DNA of 64,000 nt, taken from Shewanella japonica. Its GTDB lineage: Bacteria > Pseudomonadota > Gammaproteobacteria > Enterobacterales > Shewanellaceae. Of the stretch, positions 46,524-56,275 are shown piece after piece. The position numbers were made by a program, and so were the translations under genes. Each line of letters opens with the position of its first letter. Within the stretch, counting starts at the first letter, position 1. Under the pieces are notes generated by a model. It had not been told where the DNA came from. It did not search any database and was given only the letters and a program-made list of their open reading frames with translations. The DNA lies in NCBI RefSeq assembly GCF_002075795.1, contig NZ_CP020472.1:2153001-2217000 (forward strand). Reading direction: 5' to 3'.

Positions 46524-48971
46524 TTACGCTGCTTGTATTTGATTAGCTACGGCAGCAGTTTTTGCTTCAAGTTCTTCTGGGTCGAAATCATCCACATTGA
46601 TGGTTTTCAAACGCCCAACTTCAGCTCTTTCGAGTAAGGCTACTTCAGCATCGCTTAACACGCCTAGTGCTTTACCTTCTGCGGCAACCTTGTCTAACCA
46701 CATAAATGGTAGACGTTTGCCAGCTGCTTTACATACCTTGTCATACACTGGCTCAGAAGCCAGAATATCAAGTAAGGTTTGTTCTTGAATGCCCACAACG
46801 TTGTGCTCTGAAGGAGTCCAGAATTGGCCTTGACCTAAACGGTCACGACTCGCACATGGCGTTTGCATGATCTTAGAAACCTTATGATCAAGCACATCGC
46901 TAGGACGTTTTAATGGGCGACCGAATGGGAAGATAACAGCACGAAGTGCAATGCCAAGACCCATAGGGAAATTATCTAATAAATCATCAAGTGAGCTTTG
47001 TAGTTTATACAGTGAATCTTCTACAGCCCATTGAACTAAAGGTAAGTCTTCAGTTAAACGTCCTTCGTCTTCATAACGTTTTAAAGTTGCAGATGCGAGA
47101 TATAGTTCACTTAACAAATCACCTAATCGAGCAGAAATACGTTCTTTACGTTTTAGGTTGCCGCCCAAGGTTGCCATCGCTAAATCAGATAGCAAAGCTA
47201 GGTTGGCACTAAAGCGGTTCATATGTTGATAATAACGTTTTGTTTTATCGCTATAAGGTGATTTAGATAGTCGACTTGACGTTAACCCCATCCAAAAGCT
47301 TCTAACAAAGTTAGACATAGCAAACCCAATATGACCGAAAATGGCATTATCAAAGTTACTTAATCCTTTTCCTGAAGTGGTATCAAAAGAAGATTCCATT
47401 TCAGCTAATACATATGGATGACAACGGATTGCACCTTGACCATAAATGATCATTGAGCGGGTTAAAATATTTGCACCTTCAACGGTAATGGCAATTGGTG
47501 CAGCTTGGTAACCACGGCCTAAATAGTTATTGGGGCCGAGACAAACACCTTTACCACCATGAATATCCATAGCGTCAATAACGCACTTTTGCATTCTGTC
47601 GGTTAAATGGTATTTAACAATGGCTGAAATAACCGAAGGTTTCTCACCTAAACCAATACCAACAGTCGTTAACGAACTCACAGCATCCATCAGATAAGCG
47701 TTACCACCAATGCGTGCCATTGGCTCTTCAATACCTTCAAGCTTACCAATCGGTAATTTAAACTGACGACGAATACGTGCATATGCACCAGTTGCTAACG
47801 CAGCAGTTTTAACACCACCTGCAGAATTAGATGGTAGGGTAATACCACGACCTACAGATAAACACTCAACTAGCATGCGCCAGCCTTGGCCGGCCATTTC
47901 TGGGCCACCAATAATAAAACTAAGTGGTACAAATACTTCATTACCGCGTGTTGGTCCATTTTGGAACATACAGTTTAGTGGGAAGTGACGACGACCCGTT
48001 TCAACGCCTGGAATATCTGTCGGAATTAACGCACAGGTAATACCTAGATCTTCAGTATCACCTAATAGTCCATCTGGATCTCGAAGTTTAAATGCTAAAC
48101 CCAGAACAGTGGCAACAGGAGCTAGGGTGATGTAGCGTTTGTTCCATGTAAGCTTCATACCTAACACTTCTTCGCCTTCAAACTCACCTTTACATACAAT
48201 ACCAAAATCAGGAATTGCACCCGCATCACTACCAGCTTCAGGGCTTGTTAATGCAAAACAAGGAACTTCCAGTCCTTTAGCGAGACGAGGTAAGTAATGA
48301 TCTTGTTGTTCAGGGGTACCATAGTGCTGTAATAGCTCACCAGGACCTAATGAATTTGGCACGCCGACAGTTGACGCAAGTTCACTGCTCAGACCGGCTA
48401 ATTTTTGTAATACACGTGATTGTGCGTACGCAGAAAACTCAAGACCACCGTATTTTTTCTTAATGATCATGGCAAAGAAGCCTTCATCTTTAAGGTATTG
48501 CCATACATCTTGTGGTAAATCAGCAAGTTCGTGTGAAACTTGATGTTGATTAACCATTTTACAAACGGTCTCAACTGGTCCATTGAGGAAGGCTTGCTCT
48601 TCTGCGGTTAACCGTCCTTTAGGGTAGTTATGAAGCTTGTTCCAGTTTGGGTTACCCGCAAACAGATCAGCTTCCCACCAAGTTGTTCCCGCTTCGATGG
48701 CTTCTTTTTCAGTAGAAGACATTTCAGGCATGATGCCTTGATAAACTTTAAGTAGTGGACGAGAGATAAAGTTTTGACGAAAAGATTTTATATTCAGTGG
48801 TAATGCGAGGGCTAAAAATACTATCCATGTTACACCACCAACAATATCTAATACGCTGCCAATGAACATGACAGCAGCTGCAGCGATTGTTGCCGTTAAT
48901 AACGACACCCGCATATAAGTTGCGGCGCCAAGAACTGCGATCATGGCGATGATCCAGGTAAGGGTAGTCAA
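46524..48971 (-). CDS. fadE: Acyl-CoA dehydrogenase FadE
   Basis: 815 residues from a TTG at 48971, chosen because AGGAG lies seven bases before it; the alternative GTG at 49007 would place that site inside the gene. E. coli FadE has 814 residues. It catalyses the first step of fatty acid beta-oxidation with FAD. Two hydrophobic N-terminal segments suggest membrane association. Strongly conserved stretches include [79 protein letters not shown] and [16 protein letters not shown]. Upstream DNA has FadR-like and PsrA-like sites. Confidence 0.96.
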   Translation of the reverse strand: MTTLTWIIAMIAVLGAATYMRVSLLTATIAAAAVMFIGSVLDIVGGVTWIVFLALALPLNIKSFRQNFISRPLLKVYQGIMPEMSSTEKEAIEAGTTWWEADLFAGNPNWNKLHNYPKGRLTAEEQAFLNGPVETVCKMVNQHQVSHELADLPQDVWQYLKDEGFFAMIIKKKYGGLEFSAYAQSRVLQKLAGLSSELASTVGVPNSLGPGELLQHYGTPEQQDHYLPRLAKGLEVPCFALTSPEAGSDAGAIPDFGIVCKGEFEGEEVLGMKLTWNKRYITLAPVATVLGLAFKLRDPDGLLGDTEDLGITCALIPTDIPGVETGRRHFPLNCMFQNGPTRGNEVFVPLSFIIGGPEMAGQGWRMLVECLSVGRGITLPSNSAGGVKTAALATGAYARIRRQFKLPIGKLEGIEEPMARIGGNAYLMDAVSSLTTVGIGLGEKPSVISAIVKYHLTDRMQKCVIDAMDIHGGKGVCLGPNNYLGRGYQAAPIAITVEGANILTRSMIIYGQGAIRCHPYVLAEMESSFDTTSGKGLSNFDNAIFGHIGFAMSNFVRSFWMGLTSSRLSKSPYSDKTKRYYQHMNRFSANLALLSDLAMATLGGNLKRKERISARLGDLLSELYLASATLKRYEDEGRLTEDLPLVQWAVEDSLYKLQSSLDDLLDNFPMGLGIALRAVIFPFGRPLKRPSDVLDHKVSKIMQTPCASRDRLGQGQFWTPSEHNVVGIQEQTLLDILASEPVYDKVCKAAGKRLPFMWLDKVAAEGKALGVLSDAEVALLERAEVGRLKTINVDDFDPEELEAKTAAVANQIQAA

Positions 48972-49038
48972 AGTCTTTCTCCTTAAAGCCCTCAAAAAAT
49001 TGAGCACTTACAAATTAATGATCCTATTCACAGAACTG

Positions 49039-49055
49039 AACGTGGTCAGACCTGT
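49039..49055 (-). promoter_or_regulatory. FadR-like operator upstream of fadE
   Basis: AACGTGGTCAGACCTGT contains the TGGTCNGACC core of the enterobacterial FadR operator. It lies 68-84 bp from the fadE start. A second copy of CGTGGTCAG occurs inverted at 49077-49085. Confidence 0.7.
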
Positions 49056-49098
49056 ATCACATAAAATTAAACCTTACTGACCACGATTACAAGTTTTT

Positions 49099-49114
49099 TC
49101 AAACAATTGTTTAA
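49099..49114 (-). promoter_or_regulatory. PsrA-like operator upstream of fadE
   Basis: TCAAACAATTGTTTAA fits the pattern CAAAC-N4-GTTTG described for PsrA, with one end base different. PsrA is a fatty-acid-responsive TetR regulator. The region is shared with the divergent yafJ-like gene. Confidence 0.55.
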
Positions 49115-49212
49115 AATATTTTAAGCAATAAATATCCACAAAAAGTTTTTCACTAGGTACAATAGTCATTAGGTAATTTTTTGACTTTTAAAACATTTTT
49201 AAGGCGTGTTTC

Positions 49213-49989
49213 ATGTGTGAATTACTAGCGATGAGCGCTAATGTTCCAACTGATATTGTGTTTAGTTTCACAGGTTTAGCTGAAAGGGGTGGGGTGACTG
49301 GCCCACATGTTGATGGCTGGGGAATTACTTTTTATGAAGGTAAGGGCAGTCGAACTTTTAAAGATGCTTGCCCAAGTAGTGAGTCGCATATTGCGAAGTT
49401 AATTAAATCATACCCTATTAAAAGTGAAATAGTTGTAAGCCATATTCGTCAAGCAAATCGTGGATGTGTTTCTTTAGAAAATACCCATCCTTTTACACGT
49501 GAATTATGGGGGAAGTATTGGACTTATGCTCATAATGGTCAGCTTTCAGACTATCAAGATAAGTTTGTTGTTGAACGTTTTCAGCCTGTTGGGGATACCG
49601 ACAGTGAATTAGCTTTTTGTTGGATTATGGAACAGGTGTTAGCTGAATTTGGCCATAAGCAACCAGAAGACATGAAAAAGGTCTTTAGTTTCATTTCTGG
49701 GCTTGCGGATGAGATCCGTGCTTTAGGTGTATTTAACATGATTTTAAGTGATGGGGTTGATTTGATGACTTATTGCAGCAACAACTTATGTTATATCACT
49801 CGTCGAGCACCGTTTGGTAAAGCTACTTTGATTGATACAGACGTGGTAATCGATTTTGATAAAGAAACCACACCGAATGATGTTGTTACTGTTATTGCAA
49901 CAAGACCACTGACCAATAACGAGCAATGGCATATATTATCGCCAGGCGAATGGAAGTTGTTTAGACAAGGTGAACTACAAGTCTGTTAA
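49213..49989 (+). CDS. yafJ: Class II glutamine amidotransferase (YafJ-like)
   Basis: 258 residues. The N-terminal Cys2 (MCELLAMSANVP) is the nucleophile of Ntn-type class II amidotransferases after Met removal. HVDGWGITFYEGKGSR, VVSHIRQANRGCVSLENTHPF and YAHNGQLSDYQ are the substrate and oxyanion-hole segments, and GDTDSELAFCWIME follows. The glutaminase domain stands alone, so the amidated partner is unknown, as for E. coli YafJ. It is divergent from fadE. Confidence 0.93.
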   Translation: MCELLAMSANVPTDIVFSFTGLAERGGVTGPHVDGWGITFYEGKGSRTFKDACPSSESHIAKLIKSYPIKSEIVVSHIRQANRGCVSLENTHPFTRELWGKYWTYAHNGQLSDYQDKFVVERFQPVGDTDSELAFCWIMEQVLAEFGHKQPEDMKKVFSFISGLADEIRALGVFNMILSDGVDLMTYCSNNLCYITRRAPFGKATLIDTDVVIDFDKETTPNDVVTVIATRPLTNNEQWHILSPGEWKLFRQGELQVC

Positions 49990-50102
49990 CAATATTATGG
50001 TTTTATACTGAACCAAAAATAGTCTGCTATATATGGCGAATGATTTAACAGAGATTGTTTAACAAGAATTGTTTCTAAGAGGCTGTTTTAAGAAATAGCT
50101 TT

Positions 50103-50156
50103 TAAGAGATAGTTGCTACAGTGAATATTACTGACGAAAAGCAATTATCTCTTAAG
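50103..50156 (+). other. Long inverted repeat between convergent genes
   Basis: TTAAGAGATAGTTGCT and AGCAATTATCTCTTAA form a 16-bp stem with one G-T pair. The 22-nt interior contains a nested CAGT...ACTG. It could terminate both convergent transcripts, although T-runs are poor. Confidence 0.6.
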
Positions 50157-50167
50157 TCAGCATATCC

Positions 50168-50950
50168 TTATTCCTTAGAATGTACTGTTGGGGCTTCCAT
50201 TTTTTGTGATTCAAAAAAATGGTAATTGTCTAATTGGATATCCAGTTGTTTACTGCCTTTAGAAAAATGGCTTAATCGAACAGGTAAATAATTTAAATCA
50301 GGTGCCATCCAAAAAAACGTTTGTCGCTTTTTACTGTTACGAACCACTTCAATTTTGACCGTTTGATATGTACCACTATCAATAATGACTTGTTCTTTAC
50401 CCACAATTTTAAATTCGTAGTCATCAAACTCTTTTTCTTTGACCATATCGTAATGTAATGTTTTAGGGTTTGAGTACATATCCATTCTAAATTGCAGTTG
50501 TGAGGTTAATGGATCAAGCACATTTTCTGCGTATTCAAGTTTTTCTCTCTCTTCTTTATATATTGTATGAATGACACCTTGTGACGCTGCAAATGCAGTT
50601 TGCTCACTGTAGTCGCTGCCAGTACCCGAGCGTTCACTCATATAGCGAATTGGTTTTATTTTTCCCTCTACTAACTGAAATTCACTTTTAATATTGCGTA
50701 CATCGGAGAGCATTAACAAACTGACATCACTATCAAAACGATATTCATAATAGCCGTCACTACTTGCTGGTAATTGATAGCGTGCTTTACCTAATTCAAT
50801 ACTGCCATAATAGACTTTGTATTCCGCATTGTGTGGAGTCAATGGCTTCAAAAAGTTTTGATGTAAACTTGTTTCAGCAGGCTCTGCAGCGATTACGGGG
50901 CTTGAAAAAGTCATCATACCTGTGAGTATTACAGAACATATCTTAATCAA
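50168..50950 (-). CDS. DUF3108 domain periplasmic protein
   Basis: About 260 residues. I prefer a TTG start at 50950, which follows TAGG by seven bases and gives a normal signal peptide (IKICSVILTGMMTFSSPVIAAEP). An in-frame GTG at 51016 would overlap the upstream gene by 46 bp and has a weak site. The body (HNAEYKVYYGSIELGKARYQL, YEYRFDSDVSLLMLSDVRNIKSEF, ERSGTGSDYSEQTAFAA, WMAPDLNYLPVRLSHFSKG) matches DUF3108, a periplasmic family with a lipoprotein-localisation-like fold and unknown function. It is probably cotranscribed with the alkyltransferase-like gene. Confidence 0.85.
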   Translation of the reverse strand: MIKICSVILTGMMTFSSPVIAAEPAETSLHQNFLKPLTPHNAEYKVYYGSIELGKARYQLPASSDGYYEYRFDSDVSLLMLSDVRNIKSEFQLVEGKIKPIRYMSERSGTGSDYSEQTAFAASQGVIHTIYKEEREKLEYAENVLDPLTSQLQFRMDMYSNPKTLHYDMVKEKEFDDYEFKIVGKEQVIIDSGTYQTVKIEVVRNSKKRQTFFWMAPDLNYLPVRLSHFSKGSKQLDIQLDNYHFFESQKMEAPTVHSKE

Positions 50951-50970
50951 AATTAGGCCTATACATGATG

Positions 50971-51315
50971 TTAAAAAGGTAAGGACAAAACCAAGGTTGC
51001 CATGTCTGGTTTCCACTCAAATTTCGACAATGAAATCTTGCCTTTGTTCACTTCTATTCCTTCTGATCTTAGTCGTTCTTGTTGATTTTGGAAATGAAGG
51101 GTGTTGAGTTTAAATGAAATTTTGCCTTGGCTATTGATGACTCGGTGCCAAGGAAGATTAAGATGCTCAGGTGCTTCTTTTAACGCTTTAGATACATATC
51201 GGGCACGACCTGGAAGTCCTGCGAGATCGGCCACTTTACCATAGGCTAACACATTTCCAGATGGGATCATGTTAACGATAAACCAAATTCGTTGTTTCGG
51301 GGATAGGGTGGTCAT
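50971..51315 (-). CDS. Alkyltransferase-like protein (ATL, MGMT family without active Cys)
   Basis: 114 residues, only the DNA-binding domain of O6-alkylguanine-DNA alkyltransferase. The active-site motif PCHR of MGMT is PWHR here (NLPWHRVINSQGKIS), the Trp-for-Cys change that defines ATL proteins such as E. coli YbaZ. ATLs bind O6-alkylguanine, flip the base and hand the lesion to nucleotide excision repair. NVLAYGKVADLAGLPGRARYVSKAL is the helix-turn-helix with the Arg finger (GRARYV). It lies 20 bp upstream of the preferred start of the DUF3108 gene. Confidence 0.93.
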   Translation of the reverse strand: MTTLSPKQRIWFIVNMIPSGNVLAYGKVADLAGLPGRARYVSKALKEAPEHLNLPWHRVINSQGKISFKLNTLHFQNQQERLRSEGIEVNKGKISLSKFEWKPDMATLVLSLPF

Positions 51316-51413
51316 AACTATGTTCTATAGCAGTAAAAACAACAGCATAAATCATTCAATTCGTTATAGGAAACCCTCAGATGATTATATTTTTAATGCG
51401 AAGTAAATGATAA

Positions 51414-52094
51414 TTAAATGACAGTTAAGTAAATACACAAGAAATGCGATAGCGCACCAGCAAGGACAAAGAGATGCCAAATAGCGTGATTGTAAGGAAT
51501 ACGTTTATTTACGTAAAATACCACGCCAACGCTATAAAATGCACCACCTGCAAGGAGCAAATTGAAACCTAAATCTGTCATACCTTTTATCAAATCACTC
51601 ATTACGGTGACACACAACCAGCCCATGATGAGATATAGAATGACTGAAAAGGCTTTAAATTTTCCTATAAACAAGGTTTTAAAAATGATACCCCCTAGCG
51701 CTAATAGCCAAATGGATGCTAAAACAATATTGGCTTGTTCACCATCGAGGCTAATGAGCATTAAAGGTGTGTATGTACCTGCAATCAAGGTATAAATTGC
51801 ACAATGGTCCGCCATTTTGAATCGTTTTCGCCAAATTGGACTGGTACTAGAGTGATATAGGGTTGATGCAAGAAACAGCAATACAATACTTAAACCATAT
51901 ATAGCAACACCAAGTAATTCCAAAGTCGTTAACTGCCCATATCCCTTTATTAACATTGCGGAAAATGCTGCGATACCTGCAACAACACCAAGCCCATGAG
52001 TGAGACTATTAGCCATTTCTTCAGTAGCACAATAGTCAGCCTGATGACTGCTTGTTTGATTTAATTGTTGTTGCGCTCTTAACTCAATTGACAT
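51414..52094 (-). CDS. yqfA: Hemolysin III / YqfA (TrhA) family PAQR-like membrane protein
   Basis: 226 residues with seven predicted membrane helices. The conserved features are EEMANSLTHGLGVV near the N-terminus, ASTLYHSSTSPIWRKRFKMADHCAIYTLIAGTYTPLML, and the C-terminal HAIWHLFVLAGALSHF, giving the Ser/His/Asp/His set proposed to bind a metal in PAQR proteins. The hemolysin name is historical; in E. coli this protein has been linked to membrane-energetics and lipid homeostasis. A FabR-like palindrome lies 72 bp upstream. Confidence 0.92.
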   Translation of the reverse strand: MSIELRAQQQLNQTSSHQADYCATEEMANSLTHGLGVVAGIAAFSAMLIKGYGQLTTLELLGVAIYGLSIVLLFLASTLYHSSTSPIWRKRFKMADHCAIYTLIAGTYTPLMLISLDGEQANIVLASIWLLALGGIIFKTLFIGKFKAFSVILYLIMGWLCVTVMSDLIKGMTDLGFNLLLAGGAFYSVGVVFYVNKRIPYNHAIWHLFVLAGALSHFLCIYLTVI

Positions 52095-52430
52095 TGTTGC
52101 ATACGACCTAGATAAGCAAATAGGAAATTAGAGTAACAGCTTAAATCTGAAAAAACCACCATTTTAGCTTACACGTGTAAGCTTATTTATGGTGTTTATT
52201 TTCAGTAGCTTAGATAATTATAAGTAGAAATAGTCGGAAATGCGGATAAGAATTGAACTAAATTTAATCTTTAGTATCTGAGGTTAACTGAGTATGTTAA
52301 ATGATTTGTATAGGTTATTTTATGATTGAATTCATAGGGCTAATATTTCATTAAGCCGTATTCATGCTGCCAGTATATAGAGTAAGTGACCTGCTAAATG
52401 TTAACCATCATAATGCGATAGGAAGCGCTA
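52095..52430 (+). other. Divergent intergenic region yqfA / unknown gene
   Basis: 336 bp with no open frame. It contains the 18-bp palindrome at 52166-52183 and otherwise AT-rich DNA. Promoters for both divergent genes are expected. Confidence 0.5.
52166..52183 (-). promoter_or_regulatory. Perfect 18-bp palindrome, FabR-like operator upstream of yqfA
   Basis: AGCTTACACGTGTAAGCT is a perfect palindrome. It has the ACA-CG-TGT centre I associate with FabR/TetR-type operators. In E. coli FabR (YijC) sites were predicted upstream of fabA, fabB and yqfA, and this palindrome is upstream of the yqfA homologue. Confidence 0.65.
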
Positions 52431-53738
52431 ATGAAACAACCTCGAGACAACTCTGTTGAATCTAAAGCACATGTTGATAAAGCTTTTAAAGTAGAGTCTC
52501 GTAGTGAAGAGGTTGTGCCAATTGAGTTTAATCAATATGAATTGGCAGTTATCTCGAATAAAGCTGACCCTATTAAGTCGTCTTTGACTCTTGCTCAATA
52601 TGAGAACGCGATTGTCACCCCTGTATTACCCCCTGTTATTTCATCTCAACATGAACGTCATAATAAAGCTGTTAATCCAATAAATCATTGGAAAATGGCT
52701 CTGATGATCATTGGAATTTCAGCCGTTCACATAGTAGGTTTTTGGTTATTAATGCAAGTCGCAGACAAAACGGTTGATGCATTTGTCGAGGTTGTTGAGT
52801 CACAGGAAAATGTGGCAGAAACTCCAAGTAAAAAAGAAATTAACGCCTACTTTATGACGGCAGAGCAGCTAGCCGCAATACAGGCATCTTTGCAGCAAGA
52901 AGATGAAACGCCAAAACAAAATACTCAAGATGTTGCCACAGAACTACCAGCGATTGATGAGGCATCAGATAAGCAGCGAGAACATAAAGCTGAAGAAGCA
53001 TCGATAAAAGAAAATGATTTGCAAAAATCAGCACCTGAGCTAGATGAGAATGCTGCAACTGCCAGTCAAGAAAGAACAATGGCGCCTGAACCAGAAAAAG
53101 CACCTGTTGTTGAAGTGACAATGCAACAGATTCAATCACAACAGGACTCTGAACTCAAAGCGGTGGTTAAATTAAGTTATACCGTTAAAGCGAAACCTTC
53201 ACTGTTACAACAAGTTGAGTCAGAACAAGCGTTTAATTGGAATAACGTTGAAAGTATGTACTTGCAAGATATTGAGCAAGTGAATAGCGATAATCATCTT
53301 TTTGACAGTGATTTGTTTTCGTCCGAATCAGGGGCAATAGGTATTGGTAGTAATGACAAGCTCGCCATTATTAATCAAGCGAGCCATGACATGTTAAAAA
53401 ACTTGAATCAGCAATCGCTGGATTTATTAATCGGTAATCAAGCACGCAATGCAACATCAAACAGTGGTGCAAGTGTGAGTGAAATGACACCGGAGATGGA
53501 AGATATTGAACTCATTATTATTGAAGATACTCGTCAAGCAACAACATTTGATCACCGTTTAGATCCGAATCGAATTATGCGTCAAGGTGATACCTGCTAT
53601 CGTGTTGTTAAACTGCCTACGCAAATAAATCCTCATGCTGAAGGGTTAGGTTATGCAGAGCCCTGTGATAGTGCCAAAATGAAGAAAGCCATTTCAAAGT
53701 CAATTGAGAAAAGGTTAGCTAAAATTCGACTTCCCTAA
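52431..53738 (+). CDS. Unknown single-pass membrane protein, Gln/Glu/Ala-rich
   Basis: 435 residues. About 88 N-terminal residues are cytoplasmic and polar. One membrane helix follows (MALMIIGISAVHIVGFWLLMQV, about 86-107). The long outside segment is rich in Glu, Gln, Ala and Ser (about 115-250), likely disordered. A C-terminal more ordered region (DDTRQATTFDHRLDPNRIM-like, then GDTCYRVVKLPTQINPHAEGLGYAEPCDSAKMKK) has two Cys residues that could form a disulfide in the periplasm. The topology resembles TonB or LysM-type envelope linkers, but no family was recognised. AGGAAG precedes the ATG. The gene stands alone before the thi operon. Confidence 0.78.
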   Translation: MKQPRDNSVESKAHVDKAFKVESRSEEVVPIEFNQYELAVISNKADPIKSSLTLAQYENAIVTPVLPPVISSQHERHNKAVNPINHWKMALMIIGISAVHIVGFWLLMQVADKTVDAFVEVVESQENVAETPSKKEINAYFMTAEQLAAIQASLQQEDETPKQNTQDVATELPAIDEASDKQREHKAEEASIKENDLQKSAPELDENAATASQERTMAPEPEKAPVVEVTMQQIQSQQDSELKAVVKLSYTVKAKPSLLQQVESEQAFNWNNVESMYLQDIEQVNSDNHLFDSDLFSSESGAIGIGSNDKLAIINQASHDMLKNLNQQSLDLLIGNQARNATSNSGASVSEMTPEMEDIELIIIEDTRQATTFDHRLDPNRIMRQGDTCYRVVKLPTQINPHAEGLGYAEPCDSAKMKKAISKSIEKRLAKIRLP

Positions 53739-53902
53739 ATGATTTATTCGTTTGTTAGAGATTTATTTAACTTATTTGCTGTCATTAATATTCATTCAAC
53801 TTATGCTTTAATAAGTTGGTTTTAGAATACATGCAATAATATCAGTTGGTTAACTGAGTGTAATTTTCAAACGCAAGCTTAATTAACTTTATATAAATTC
53901 AC

Positions 53903-53932
53903 TTGTAATTTGTTATTTAAGCTGAGTATACT
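53903..53932 (+). promoter_or_regulatory. Sigma-70 promoter of the thi operon
   Basis: -35 TTGTAA at 53903-53908, 18-bp spacer, -10 TATACT at 53927-53932. The transcription start would fall near 53939, right at the 5' end of the riboswitch P1 stem. Confidence 0.65.
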
Positions 53933-53940
53933 GCTGACAT

Positions 53941-54022
53941 CTTGTCGGAGTGCCTTATGGCTGAGACCGTTTATTCGGGATCCGTTGAACCTGATCAGGT
54001 TAAAACCTGCGAAGGAAACAAG
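53941..54022 (+). ncRNA. TPP riboswitch (THI element)
   Basis: P1 is formed by CTTGT (53941-53945) and ACAAG (54018-54022). The conserved GGAGTGCC...GGCTGAGA block and the 3' block AACCTGATCAGGTT...ACCTGCGAAGGAAAC match the THI-box consensus for pyrimidine and pyrophosphate recognition. It precedes thiC, the usual target, by 231 bp. A hairpin with a T-run directly after P1 (about 54018-54044) shares its ACAAG strand. Expression of the whole thi operon should fall when TPP is high, but the exact platform is not clear from sequence. Confidence 0.95.
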
Positions 54023-54044
54023 CAGTTAATTTGCTCGTTTTTTT
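54018..54044 (+). terminator. Terminator-like hairpin sharing the P1 3' strand of the TPP riboswitch
   Basis: ACAAGCA and TGCTCGT (one mismatch) flank GTTAATT and are followed by TTTTTTT. Its left arm overlaps the 3' strand of P1. Confidence 0.5.
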
Positions 54045-54127
54045 GCTTAGCGTGTAAATGATTCGTTTCAAAATAAAGCCGTTTATGCTTTGTTTCTAGC
54101 AAATTATTTCTAATGTAAAAGCATAGA

Positions 54128-54162
54128 AAGTTTACGCTCAAGGAGCATTTTTGAGTAAACTT
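54128..54162 (+). other. Stable leader hairpin between riboswitch and thiC
   Basis: AAGTTTAC pairs with GTAAACTT, and after a 2-nt bulge TCAA pairs with TTGA, around a loop containing GGAGC. There is no T-run after it. It lies 92 bases before the thiC start. Confidence 0.6.
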
Positions 54163-54235
54163 CATCAGCAAATTACAGAGTTTTTATAACTCGCTCGTCA
54201 TCAACATCATTCTCCAGACAAGCAACTCTATTTAA

Positions 54236-56272
<2,037 letters not shown>

Positions 56273-56275
56273 TTC

